From: Arcuatula senhousia | Lineage: Eukaryota; Mollusca; Bivalvia; Mytilida; Mytilidae | Assembly: GCA_963971305.1 (NCBI GenBank) | Contig: OZ020304.1 | Span: 33,652,502 to 33,716,501, forward strand | DNA: 64,000 bases | Direction: 5' to 3' | Part shown: positions 10,480-21,510 of the stretch, in pieces | How positions within the stretch are numbered: position 1 is the first letter of the stretch | How the letters are laid out: each line of letters starts with the position of its first letter | Program-made: the position numbers and the translations under genes | The notes under the pieces: generated by a model | Seen by the model: only the letters and a program-made list of their open reading frames with translations | Databases searched by the model: none | What the model was told of the DNA's origin: nothing

Positions 10480-10919
10480 CCACGAATCATCTCAACTGAC
10501 ATTAATTTTGAATTTTGCTACCAGTAGCTGATATCGAAAGAAAAATTTGTTGACTTACCGTATGAGACGTATTTCCTGATAACGTTGGTCTAAAAGCTGA
10601 CCGCGGAGACAACGGTGTCTGGTCAAAATATTTTGAAAAAAAAGTCCTGGCATATCGAATAAGTTGTGAAATATACACCGCATATGCTGGTAACGTGGGT
10701 ATGTTTCTTTCCAGATTATAAAAATTAATAATTTGAAAATTAAAATCGTCTCTTTTGCCCTATATTTGTCTACTCAGATGACCACTCGAGTCAAATTCAA
10801 GATGAGAATCAAAGAAAGACGTCAAGCAAGTATATTAGGTGTTTTAATCTCTTTTGTAGCATCTGAAATTAACCAATACGGTTTATCAGATTTCCAAATT
10901 AAACAAACAAACACTAGAT
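10480..10919. other. no recognisable feature
   Basis: Mixed-composition spacer between the repeat complex and a TIR element. No coding signal with family resemblance. Confidence 0.4.
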
Positions 10920-11705
10920 AAAGGGTGGGTTGCGATAAGGCCCTATTTTGGCCCATCTAAAGGAAAAAGATAAAAAGTATTCCATAGCCTGTTACTTTCA
11001 ACATCATTTTGTAGCAAAATAATTGTACTGTTGTAAAATAATAGTTTTAAATACTTTTACATAAACACAACTTGGAAATCGTGTTTAAAATTGACCAATT
11101 TTGAATGAAAATTTCATTTTGATTATAAGAAAATTTCAACTTCAATAAATTAAAATATTGTGCTTATATACTTAAAGACAGTGTTTGCAACTCTATAAAT
11201 GGTACTTGGTATATATACATCACTGTTAACAACATTATTGAATTTAAAATGACTGCTAATATCAAGAAAAACGAAGAAAACTGAGAGAATTTACATATTT
11301 TAAACTACTGACTACAAGGTAAAAGATTATAGTCTTTTAAAATTTTCAGTTTGTCTTGCACGCGGAACCAGCTTGAAACTTTCCCCAAAAAATGTGCTTT
11401 AGTACTGCAAGTCTTTGATTTAAATATGGAGCTGGTTCCATGTGCAAGACTTTCCTTCCGGGAAAGATATATATCACTCAATTGTGTCACCTTCCCATAG
11501 GCACAATGTTAAAATCATTTGCAGTGGTTCATTTCAAGCACCATTTGCTAAAACATTAAATGAGCTTTTAAACCACATTCGTTTATTTTCAAAAAGTAGA
11601 AATATTAACCTTTCCAACAAGACATTTTGTGATGTTATTTATCTAATTTTATTTTTGTTGACATTCGTGGTGGGCTGAAGAAGGGTCTTATCGCAACCCA
11701 TCCTT
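10920..11705. mobile_element. 786-bp TIR element (AAAGGGTGGGTTGCGATAAG)
   Basis: The left end reads AAAGGGTGGGTTGCGATAAG (10920-) and the right end CTTATCGCAACCCATCCTTT (to 11705), inverted with 1-2 differences; homology continues a few bases inward (GCCCT / AGGGT). The interior is AT-rich and also holds an imperfect inverted pair at about 11355 and 11425 (GCGGAACCAGCTTG / GAGCTGGTTCCATG). No transposase was recognised, so it is probably non-autonomous. No clear target duplication was identified. Confidence 0.65.
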
Positions 11706-12298
11706 TGCCAGATTTTTACTTCATGATAATATGTTGAGAAATGGTATAGAAATAATTCCTGATGAAAACCCCATAACTTTATGTGAATATGGAAATAATT
11801 TAATCGTGAAATACTTTTGAATATAATCACTCTTAAGACTCAATATTAATGATCGTTTAGAGCTGATACATGTTCTCAAAGGATTGTTATAATTTGCATA
11901 ATTTATATACAAGTCAAGTATATATTATTTATATTTGTATACTTTAAAACACCTCTACTTTATTTTTTAGAAACAACATAACTGTAATAAAGGTGTTTTA
12001 TCCATACACTCAGAAACCAAGCATTTTTATGCTGCATTCATATAAACTCGGATAATTTGTTTAGAAAAATGCTTTGGTTTACGACTGAAAACACAAAAAT
12101 AAGTATTTAAGTGTACTTATGCTTAACTAGCTATAAAATTTATTACAAGACTATTTTTTCAATGAAACATTCATATTTATTTAAGTGATTTCGTAAATTG
12201 AAATTTAATCAAAATTCCTTACTCTACGATTGATAACTTGTTCACAAAATAAATAATTGTATAAATGCAAAGTATAAATAGGTTAACGGGAAATGAAA
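11706..12298. other. spacer with a small hairpin
   Basis: AT-rich DNA. The only structure is an inverted pair AAACCAAGCATTTTTA (12013-12028) / AAAAATGCTTTGGTTT (12065-12080), which could be a short MITE or fold-back relic. Confidence 0.45.
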
Positions 12299-12545
12299 TA
12301 TTTTTTTTTATTACAAAACGGGTTATTACATTTCAAAAAATTATAAAAAAACGGGTTGGCTCGGAATAACCCGTTTTGTAATAAAATTATTTTTTAAAGA
12401 TATTGTCTTTGTGTGTTAAAATTTTGAGTTACAAACTATAAGTATATTGTAGTTAACCCCTCCTGGACACATTTTAACATTTTTTTGAGAAATTTTTTTT
12501 TTATTACAAAACGGGGAGTTTATTACAAAACGGGTTGTTACAAGG
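12299..12545. repeat. degenerate palindromic-core fragments of the 390-bp family
   Basis: TTATTACAAAACGGGTTATT and ATAACCCGTTTTGTAATAAA occur at 12308-12390, and ATTACAAAACGGGGAGTT and TTACAAAACGGGTTG at 12502-12541. Only the core palindrome is kept; the rest of the unit is absent. A single core-like GCAAAACGGGTTG lies at 13745. Confidence 0.6.
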
Positions 12546-13129
12546 CATTCCTTTTTTTTAAAACTGATGACTGAAGATTGAATTGGACATTTAATCCAAT
12601 ACAATGCAAATTCACATGTTGTTGATCCCAATTTATGGACACCGGTCAAAAAGGTAAACATGTTCTATGACGTAATTGAATTCAACAGGTCAATCGTGTA
12701 CTTTTAAAGAGAAGGTTGTCAAGACGGACTAGAAAAATAGGTCTTTTTTCTTAATTTTATTTTGGCTTAACCTCTTGCAGTACATCTCTGAAAATTTGCA
12801 GATGGGAAGATATACATTTAAACAAATAGTGTGATTTTTTTCAATTTTTTATATAAAAGTTAAAGTTGTGCGATCCATTTCAGTTTGCACCGTATGCATT
12901 TCATAAATATCCACATAATAACATGCATAAAAATGCAATCTATTACTTTTAAAAACTCTTTTTAATTCAAAAAAGTTTATTTTATCAGCATAACTTAAAA
13001 TTGGAAGAATTTTTGTACTAAAAAGAACTTTTGATTCACTTGACAACCAGGATAAACATTCGAATTGACTTTCCTATCTTTTCCGATGAAGAGCTCACAT
13101 TCTATTGTTTAAATACCACCGGTTTTCGG
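12546..13129. other. no recognisable feature
   Basis: AT-rich spacer. Short frames on both strands lack any family resemblance. Confidence 0.4.
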
Positions 13130-13290
13130 ACTGATTTAAATTTACTAGGAAGGGGAGCAACCCCGTTACACTATGTACTGTATGCGAGTCCAGCATTACG
13201 GGTTACAGATCAACTTGACGTTCCGTTTCGGTCTGCAAATGTTTACAGGACCTTTAGACTTTTAGATATGGGACCGGTAAGGAAGTAATG
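13130..13290 (+). repeat. degenerate repeat, related to 15370-15660
   Basis: TATGTACTGTATGCGAGTCC, ATTACGGGTTACAGATCAA and CGTTTCGGTCTGCAAAT recur at 15560-15650 in the same order. The internal frame is not conserved between copies, so it is read as non-coding. Confidence 0.5.
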
Positions 13291-13861
13291 TATTGTAAGG
13301 TGGGTGCGCTTAATTTGTTCAATAATCGTTCGCAACAGCTAGAATTACTGAACTTTATTGCCCAAAATATGAAAGCCCATTGGGCTCATTTTGGTAATCT
13401 AAAAATCTATTTTCGCGTTATAACACGCTTTAATCAATTTTCCCTTTTTACTATTCCATAATACATGTAATATATCGCGTTACTTTCGCCTTATAACGGG
13501 TTACTCGCGTAACTTTCGTAGACTTTGGCAGAGCTTATAACAAATGAAGTAACATCATTTTTCTTTATCTTCAGTCTCTACATATTAAATTTAGAATTAT
13601 CTTCTCTTACTGGTCGACATCAGGGACATGCAGCGTGGGTACACTTAGAGATCCCTAGTTTTATCTTCCATCCATATATACCAGAGAGCAACGGACAAAT
13701 TGAAGACTGAACTATAATTTTATTGCGAAATGTTCACACTTTATTGCAAAACGGGTTGTCATATCTAACGCGATTTGCAATAACAATGTATGCTTTGGTG
13801 TATTGTTTCTACATAGTTACAACATATTTTTTCTGTTTTAGTATTGTGCGTGCTTCGGTCA

Positions 13862-14272
13862 ACTCACACAAGGCACGAACAAAACAAGATGAAGTAACAT
13901 AATTTTTTTTATGTTTTATCTCAACAGTTCTACATATTAGCTTTAGATCAAATGTCTCATCTACTCTTACTGCTTGACAACATGGACAGCAGGGGTATAC
14001 TTGGAGAGCCTTCGTTTGAACTTGTTATCCTTACATACTAATTAAAGGCAGGAAAGGACAAAAATATTTTTGCAAATCGCGTCATTACATTTCATACTTC
14101 GTATACCCATCGGGATGCACCATAGACCCATCATATGCTAAACACAACGTCGTACAGCCATCGCATAACTTCGTTTCTCCTTCGGATCTAATTCTCGACT
14201 AATCTTGATAACATCGTAACAACTTCGTAATCGGTTCGCAGCTATTCATATGTGCAACTTTTCTAATCGTTT
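13862..14272 (+). repeat. ~400-bp direct repeat, copy 1 (partner 15648-16040)
   Basis: Matches include TTAGATCAAATGTCTCATC, GACAGCAGGGGTATACTTGG, TACTTCGTATACCCATCG and TCTCGACTAATCTTGATAAC, about 1.77 kb before the second copy. An older, more diverged relative of its first part lies at 13535-13660. Confidence 0.65.
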
Positions 14273-15647
14273 ATGCTGGCGTCACACTATCCCGATTTTG
14301 ACCCCGATGGAAACACGATTATGGATATTTTCAAAATCGGGAGTGATCGTATTCAAATCGCGCTATTCGTGTTGCCATCTTTTACCATCGTAGCACCATC
14401 GGCTGAAATATTCCAACTTCGGGAGCAACTTCGTAATGCCTTCCTAATTTTTTAACATGTTAAAAAACTCCCGAAGGTTCGTGCGAAGGTCCTTGTTCGT
14501 GTTGTGTTCGTTAATCCATCCTTTCTATCATAATGCCTTCGTGAAAGCATCTTCTGCTTTCGTATTGCCTTCTGAGTGTCGTCGGCTTAATTTATCTTAC
14601 GATGGCGACACGAATAAAAGAAGAAGTTCACCGAAGGTGGTGCGAAGGAAACGCGGCGTCGCAAAGACCTCGCTTTGTATTCGTATATCCGTCGTAACTA
14701 TTTGTAATGGCATAGAGTAATGGTATGGAGATGGAAACACGGCACTGGTCAAAGCAGTACGATTTCTGAAGTAAAAAAAAATATCAAACGTGTCAAAAGT
14801 GCCTTATAGGGACATTCATTGATCCATTTTAGTTAGGGGCGTGTTACAATAAATCGTTTAGAAAAAGAAAAGTTAGTACATGTATATAGCTCTGTTTTCC
14901 CCCTCATAATTAAAATGCAGCAGGAGGAAGACTTACAAGACAGCAGCTTATGATACAAGTATCGTCATTAATTCTTTATTCATATTTTTTTTAGTTTCGA
15001 AAAATTGATAAAGGAAATAAAAAAAAATGAAACTAGAATGATCAGTCTCAAAAGTAAAAGAAGAAAAGACAAAACAAAGCGAAGACAGTCTGGATCTAGA
15101 ATCTTCTGACGCTTTTCTTTTCGTCCTGTTCTTTCCAGCCAGGCACTTCCCTCTTTTGCGTCCTCGTCCAGGCTTTTGTGGCACCTTTTTATACTTAAAT
15201 TTCAATATAAGAAATAAAGGTTTAAACATTTTAAACATACTTTAGTTTTAATCGGTCCCCTACCGACAAAAGACGAAGGGAACTTTAGGTTTGCACTTCG
15301 TTTGCCCGTTTGTGTCTCTGTCCGGCCCGGCCGTCTCGCTGTCACAATAACTTTTTCGCACTTTTTTAAAAAGATATTAAACTTTAAACTGATTTTTGGT
15401 ATGTGAGTCTTACCATGATGAGTTAAAGATCAAGTTAACGCGTTGTTCCGGTCCGCAATTTTTTACAGAGTTAGGACCCTTTGAACTTTGAATTTCACTG
15501 AAATATCAGTTTCCCACACTTTTTTTAAACCCTTAATTATAGTTATTAAACTGCTTTTTGGTATGTACTGTATGCCAGTCAACCATTACGGGTTACTGAG
15601 ATCAAGTTTGCATTCCGTTTCGGTCTGCAAATATTTACGGGACCTTT

Positions 15648-16040
15648 GGACACAAACAAGATAAAGTAGCGTCATCTTTTTTGTTCTAGATCAAATGTCT
15701 TATCAACTCTTACTGATCGACATCAGGGACAGCAGGGGTTTGCTTGGAGAGCCATCGTTTTAACTTGTTATCCATAAATACTTATTAGAGGCTGCAAAGG
15801 ACAATTTATATAGACTAAATTATATATATGATCTTATTGCAAATCGCGTTATTGTATTTCATACTTCGTATACCCATCGTGATGCTTCGAAGACCAATCG
15901 TATGCTAACCACGACGTCGTACAGCCGTAGTATAAATTCGTGTCTCCTTCGGATCTAATTCTCGACTAATCTTGATAACATCATAACAACTTCATAATCG
16001 GTTCGCAGCTATTCGTATGTGCTACTTTTCCGATCGCTTA
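15648..16040 (+). repeat. ~400-bp direct repeat, copy 2 (partner 13862-14272)
   Basis: TACTTCGTATACCCATCG, ACGACGTCGTACAGCC, TCCTTCGGATCTAATTCTCG and GGTTCGCAGCTATTCGTATG match copy 1 with scattered substitutions. Confidence 0.65.
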
Positions 16041-16316
16041 GCCATCGGTTCTAATCGTATACCCTTCGGTTTTGATTTTGATTTTTAGCAAGTTCGGGAC
16101 TAACTTCGCACGAAGTTGAAATTTTCATATTCGTGTGTCCATCGTATGTCAAAATCGGGACAGTGTGACGCCAGCATTAGCCATCGGTTCTAATCGTATA
16201 AACTTCGGTTTTGATTTTGATTTTTAGCAAGTTCGGGGCTAACTTCGCACAAAGTTGACATTTTCACATTCGTGTGTCCATCGTATGTCAAAATCGGGAC
16301 AGTGTGACGCCAGCAT
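16039..16316 (+). repeat. 139-bp tandem duplication of a transposon end
   Basis: Two adjacent copies, each running from AGCCATCGGTTCTAATCGTA to ATCGGGACAGTGTGACGCCA plus GCATT, differ at a handful of bases. Confidence 0.8.
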
Positions 16317-16326
16317 TAAATATGTG

Positions 16327-16497
16327 AGAGGCGGATCCAAGGTGGGGGATGTTCAAGGGGCTGGAACAACCCACTTTTTGCCTAGAATGTTGTATAATTA
16401 TCGTGTAAATTGAAACCATATCGTCCACATTGGACTGTGTGCAAAACCCACTCCCCCCCCCCCGCCATGATGTCGAAAATTTATGGATCCACCCCTG
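16327..16497. mobile_element. small TIR-like element (GGCGGATCCAAGGTGGG)
   Basis: The left end AGGCGGATCCAAGGTGGG and right end TATGGATCCACCCCTG are imperfect inverses about 170 bp apart, with a C-tract inside. The ends match a common MITE style, but the arms are short. Confidence 0.4.
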
Positions 16498-16499
16498 TA

Positions 16500-17520
16500 T
16501 ATAATGATCTTATTCCTAAAATAAAACGAAACACACGAAAAAATACACCTGTACAAATATTAGACAATTCATTGGATTATTATTTTTGGGGTTGGGGGAG
16601 GAAGGTATTTTTAGAGGACAGAATTGCTGATCCTGATGATCCAGAGTTTTTTTGAAAAAATAATGTCCTTGTCATTGGTCATTAGAAATAAAGAATTTTT
16701 CAACATTTGTTAGCATTTTATGAAAATTGCTTGTGACAAAATTATCTTACCCACAAAACGGATGCAGGACAAATTTTTAGGGCGGGGTGGGTGTGGGGTG
16801 ATAATCTATCTCCCCAGGCATTTAAATAATGCATGCAATCCTACAAGGGACAAATGAAGCAAATCATAAAGAGTTGCGTTTCAAAATTTATACTTGTATG
16901 TATTGTAACAGAACATTTGGGATATATCATGATTTCCCATGTCGAGCGCTACGTCTGAAAATTTGTTTGTTCCTATAGGTTGGTGTTGTCACTTGACAAA
17001 TTTTATTGAGGCTTCATGTAAATGCATGTGTACCCTTAGAAAATACGGAATTTCGATTTCATGAGCAGCAAGATGTTAGTTTGTTAAGTGTTTTGTATTG
17101 TTTTTTTTTCACCGGATTTGACAAAACCTATACTGCAACAAACAAAAACTGCTTACCCTTCCAGAAAACATGGGCTTACTTTCGCTGCTTCTTATTGAGG
17201 TGTGTGAGGTTTTTTTGTGTGTTCGTCCTTTCTCTACTGTCATTACAGTATAAAGAAAGTATTATTTGTATTATTAGCCGATTTGGGGAATCTTTGAAAA
17301 TCGAAAAGTAACAAGGTAGGCCATCAAAAGAACTGATACTTTTTAAAACAAAGCTGTATTATGTAATAATAAATTATTAAGATAGAATTCTAAGTAGACG
17401 TAGATGCTTGTACTAGTAAATTGAATCTTAAGCTGCGTACAGTTCAATCACGTTCGTCATGTCATGTTCGTCTACACCTAAAATGTAAAAAAAAAGTAAG
17501 CATAAAATACTAAAATAAGT
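16500..17520. other. no recognisable feature
   Basis: AT-rich DNA. A 101-residue frame at 17006-17311 is Cys/Phe-rich with no family resemblance, so I do not call it a gene. Confidence 0.4.
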
Positions 17521-18060
17521 ACACTAAGGGAGCGACCATTTGATTTGATTTTTTTGGGGGGGAGGGGGGGGAGGGTGGGAGGTTGCTATGGTAAAATTTG
17601 AAATTAAAAGGCAGGATGCCAAAAATATAAAAAGTTATAGGACGGTGGTTTTATACAGTTTATGAGGAAAATTTATGATAAACTTAAAAATAAAAAAAAA
17701 TGCGCACATAAGCGCGAGAGAGAAAAATCCAGGCTCCAAATTATCCGAAAATAAAAAGGCAGGATGAAATTAATAACCATAGCCTCCCATAAAAATCAAA
17801 GGGTTACCCCTTTATTAAATACTGTCAGGGAACTTTCAAATAAAAATGATATAACAAAGGAATAAATGAATTGCATATATATAAAGTACATAACATGTAG
17901 TCAAGGGGGGTCAAGGGATACGGCCGACCCCCCTCCCCTTCCGAGAAAGAATAAGGGTCGATAAAAATCAACTGAAAATTGATCCTGCGCTATAAAAACC
18001 TAAGAAATTTTGTCTGAATAACCCACTTTCGAATCCCTCCTTTAAAAAATCTGGCTAAGG
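17521..18060. repeat. poly-G/poly-C containing degenerate repeats
   Basis: GGAGCGACCATTTGATTTGA is followed by a long G tract, and a second segment at 17905-18060 contains GGGGTCAAGGGATACGG and CCGACCCCCCTCCCCTT. These resemble degenerate MITE-type dispersed repeats; no paired termini were confirmed. Confidence 0.35.
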
Positions 18061-19010
18061 GTATAATATCATACAGCAACATTCAATTATATCAACGAAA
18101 TTTTGCATGATCTTGCATGGGCAAAATCACCTTGAGATTTTCCCCTTCTTACAGATCAATTTTCTTTTGTTGTGGTACACACAGTTATATTTTTCAATCA
18201 AAATTTCTTATTTATAGGGAAAATCTCAAAATCAAATTAGGCAGCAATAATTTCATATTTAATTTTAAGCTGATATATGTGCATAAAACTGCACAACTGA
18301 AAAGCAAAATTTCAAAACGTGAAAACAAGAAAGAACAATTATCTTTCATCAGAATATTAATTAAAAGATTTCGTTATATACTGTTAAAATGTGTCACTAC
18401 AAGTCAAACACACCTAAAGACTAACCAGCCGTTTTCTTATTATTTCCCCTGATAAATCCTAGCAACGGGGTATTAAAAAGTGCTACCTTTTTTGGCCGTA
18501 CGATAGATTTCCTGTTTTCCAACGGATTCATGTAGAATAATATATTAACCTTTTATTTGACATAACGGCTAGGTGGCACAGTCGAGAAAAAATGTTTAAA
18601 CTGGTTTGAAAACTTTGTTATTTGTAGTTCCGGTATTGTATGTCTTCTCACTTTTAACTTAATATTCGACTCAAACGTATGAAAAAAAATATATTCATTG
18701 CTTGTTCTTAAAGATAAATTACATTTGAACTCACCAATATGAAATATTTACGTCCGTAACACTGTAGATCACTCCACAATTGCTTTGTTTGGGTCCACCT
18801 GAATCACTTGTTTACATCACGGAGATTGTGCAAACACAAAAGAGTGAATTATAAGAGGGAGATAATTTTGAGAAAACATATTTCGGCCTGTAATGACAGA
18901 TTCTCCTTGAAATATCGATTTACAGCATTAACGGTTTTTTTAACCCGTTTTGGTAGTGTATCTTGTAATATAGAAAAAAAAATATATGCATGTGACACCT
19001 AGTGGACCGA
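18061..19010. other. no recognisable feature
   Basis: AT-rich. A 111-residue Lys/Phe-rich frame at 18117-18452 shows no domain or splice context. Confidence 0.4.
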
Positions 19011-19011
19011 T

Positions 19012-19325
19012 CATTAAACTTAAAAGGGAGGATTTTGTTTCCTTCTTGAAATATTTTGAAAATCATTTTTGAGAAAAAAAAAATTTGGCAGCATAGGGAA
19101 AGATAGTTCTAAAAATAAAACCCTCTAATGCTCGCTTACTCGCAAGGCTTAACCAAAATGATGTGGTCTAAGGAGCTACATGTTTGCAGTTGAGGGAAGG
19201 ATAAAAAATATTCGATAGAAGGAATTCTTCTATATACATGTTAACAATTGTTAATAGTGGAAAAATAAAATGTCGCGACGCTTTCAAAAACAGTCTGACC
19301 TAAATAAAAAAATCAAGCCCCTCAT
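19012..19325. mobile_element. GGGACSGACC-TIR MITE, degenerate copy
   Basis: GACCGATCATTAAACTTAAA at the left, AAATATTTTGAAAATCATTT, GTCGCGACGCTTTC and AAAAATCAAGCCCC at the right follow the order of intact copies. Internal sequence around 19100-19200 is foreign to the family, suggesting an insertion. Confidence 0.55.
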
Positions 19326-19344
19326 CGATATTGTGGGTTTGATT

Positions 19345-19545
19345 ATTTCAGGGCTTGATTTGAATTATATGCATTTTATTTAGACTATGGGCCAATTGCA
19401 GAGCTGCAAGCAGTGCTAAATGGCCTCGTTGAAGGCTGCTGGCGGTTGTCCATTGTGGTTTTTCTAAACTACCGTTTAATTGTGGGCTGTGTCGCGTACA
19501 CTTATTCCACATCTCATTATTTTCTATTTGATTTTGGATTCTATT
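19345..19545 (+). repeat. dispersed repeat G, copy 1
   Basis: GGGCTTGATTTGAATTATAT, ATGGGCCAATTGCAGA, AAGGCTGCTGGCGGTTGTCC and GTGTCGCGTACACTTATTCC; related copies lie at 25040, 27190 (minus), 33238 and 48435 (minus). Confidence 0.7.
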
Positions 19546-19799
19546 TATATCCTTTTTTTTTCTGAGACAAGAGTTTGAACTTTTGTTTAATTATTTTAAT
19601 GTGTTTTACTTTTCCTTTATTATCTATATTGTATGAAGCAAAGTTTTACTAATTGATAACTGAATGCAATAAGTCCGAAAAGGCCAAGAAAAATCGGTAC
19701 ATATATTCATGACAAAAATAATTGACACATCATACAAATAACAATTAAACCGCGAGCGAACTCAAATGCTCTAGAAGAGTTATCAGTTATAAGGCTGTA

Positions 19800-20205
19800 C
19801 TTACTCTTTCGGTGCCTTTAATGTGTGTCCTAAGTGGTTGAATTGGACACAACTGTCATAATGAATACAGGGTCATTAATATAATGCGGAAAATCTGGCC
19901 AAAAACCAGAGTAGTGTACTGTGTTGGGAAAAAAAAATGTTACGTTTCCCGCTAGTGAAAGAGCCGTCCTGCAAGTCTAAATAAGAGTAGAACCGGTAAA
20001 ATCCCCGTGAAGGAGGCTTATTTGTCCGTCCCTACCAATTACGACCTTTTTCAGTGGCAGTCAAATTTCTCCTTTGTGTCTCCAGAACCTCCACTTCATC
20101 ATCTTTTGATATTCATTGTATCACCACTTGTTTCTGTTTATCTCGCGGAAATATAGCCGAAATTGCGCTGCTTGGGAGTAAAACAATAACTTACTAACTT
20201 TAAGG
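19800..20205 (+). repeat. SINE-like dispersed repeat F, copy 2
   Basis: GTGTGTCCTAAGTGGTTGAA, CCTGCAAGTCTAAATAAGAG, TTCAGTGGCAGTCAAATTTC, ATATAGCCGAAATTGC and TTGGGAGTAAAACAATAACT follow the order of the copy at 49640-50105. Confidence 0.55.
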
Positions 20206-20730
20206 CTCCGCCACATTGCTGACGATCTTTTCAGTAAAGTCAAATCCATTAAAGGGTGACAATACTTAACATCTTAGCTAAGCCAACGTCTGTGCTCACC
20301 TAAGAGATAGAAATCACGAGGAACTAATGTTTTTTTTTTTCATAAAATTGTTTGAAAGACCAAAACATAGTATAGAATATAATGATAATATGCTAGTATT
20401 GAGAACGGTGATGCTTTCAACCTTAATTCTTACATGTATACAGAAGAAATACACATTAATAAATTTTAAAATTGTCATTTTTTTATTCGTTGTAGAGTTA
20501 CTCATCAACTTTATCGGAATTTTGTAAATATGACACATTATTCAGGAGCGTGTGGGAATTACATCGATGTCCTTGGCAAATCGTCACATCTGACACAAAA
20601 ATTGCTATAACAATGTTATTTTGCCCCTCGGTTGCGGTATTCACTCATAAAATTTTACGGAAACACATGATGCACTCATAGACAAATATCGGATTTCTAT
20701 CTCTCAAATAAGTGCAGATGTTTGCCTGTC
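20206..20730. other. spacer with a 31-bp motif shared with the two retroelement relics
   Basis: No gene. CAACGTCTGTGCTCACCTAA at about 20284 and, on the minus strand near 20690, AACATCTGCACTTATTTGAG resemble AACATCTGCACTCATTTGAG at 55573, next to the Penelope-like relic. Confidence 0.35.
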
Positions 20731-20734
20731 ATAC

Positions 20735-20930
20735 ATTTCTTTTTCGTCAAAGGGTTTTTGTTTTGTTCTGACAATTGGCAACTCGACGGGTGTACAACTT
20801 TTATCGAGAACTTTCACCCTGAATATCAAGAGAGTCGAAAAGTTCGGGACTTGCGAGTGTCCTGTTACTTTTATCGTCGATCATGGTGTAGATACGAGTT
20901 GATTCGTTAGGTTTCCTAATATTATTTTGG
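20735..20930 (-). pseudogene. BEL/Pao retroelement protease fragment (broken)
   Basis: Reading the minus strand, one frame gives MIDDKSNRTLASPELFD-like residues, the pattern around the retropepsin-type site of BEL/Pao polyproteins (family DUF1758). After an in-frame stop, another frame continues coherently as TPVELPIVRTKQKPFDE. It lies downstream of the gag fragments on the same strand, the expected order gag then protease. Integrase and reverse transcriptase were not found. It cannot make a working protein. Confidence 0.5.
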
Positions 20931-20967
20931 AGCAAGATTAACCCGGAAATCTTCAACAGATTTTAGT

Positions 20968-21471
20968 TCATTTATTGTCGATGTTGAGGGGTCCCTGCCC
21001 GCCATGAGACGTCGAAGCCTTCCGGGTCTGATTGTGATCCTTCATTCCGCTACTTCGAATATTCTCAGCACGATCAACATGTAGACCAAAGCAGTGGTGT
21101 TTGCTGTCGCAAGTCTTGCACTGTAGGATAGCTTTACAATCTGCTTTGGAATGCTCGGTGGAGTCGCAGCAACGGTAGCACAACTTGTGTTCTTTCAAAA
21201 ATTTATACCTCTCTGTGATCGGTTTGGATTGAAACGCTTTACAAACAGACAGTAAATGCTTAGTTAGATGTAATGGGCATTTAATATCATTTTCGTTTGG
21301 TCTGTTGGTCTTAATTGGTGAATGGCTGGGTAGTTTCCTGTCTATTGTGTTCGTGGCTCTTACGTGAACTTTGTCGGGTTGCCTACGAGGTTGAAAGTCC
21401 CGGCGAGTGACGGTCGTACTTGTTTCGTAATTGAAACTAGGATTGTTCTTTATCCTACTAATATCCTTCAT
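20968..21471 (-). pseudogene. BEL/Pao-type gag, zinc-knuckle segment
   Basis: A 167-codon open segment holds a Cys/His array near its C-terminus: CPLHLTKHLLSVC, then CYRCCDSTEHSKADC, then CKTCDSKHHCFGLH. Spaced Cys/His clusters of this kind are characteristic of BEL/Pao gag proteins, where they bind RNA in the particle. The frame is offset from the upstream gag segment (21511-22600), and the sequence between the two halves of gag is missing, so this is an internally deleted copy. The frame stops just after the zinc region. Confidence 0.7.
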
Positions 21472-21510
21472 GAAATCTACAAAGCAAGTGAATGGTGGGT
21501 AGGCGACACT

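Larger units (their letters stand above)
14273..16318. mobile_element. TCGTA-rich composite element with ATGCTGGCGTCACAC termini
   Basis: The left end is ATGCTGGCGTCACACTATCC (14273). Inverse copies TGTGACGCCAGCAT end near 16179 and again at 16316. The interior is full of TCGTA, CTTCG and ATCGG words unlike the surrounding AT-rich DNA. Its final 139 bp (16039-16177) are tandemly duplicated at 16178-16316 including the terminus. No transposase was recognised. It may be one large element, or two small MITEs with a fortuitous pairing of ends. Confidence 0.55.

Noticed and set aside
14948..15238. 96-codon Lys/Arg-rich frame (minus) with PGRGRKRGKC
   Set aside because: AT-hook-like look only; flanked by repeats, no splice context or family resemblance.
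17006..17311. 101-codon Cys/Phe-rich frame
   Set aside because: Composition-driven, with poly-T codons and no motif.
18117..18452. 111-codon frame
   Set aside because: Lys/Phe/Ile-rich translation of AT-rich DNA; no supporting signal.
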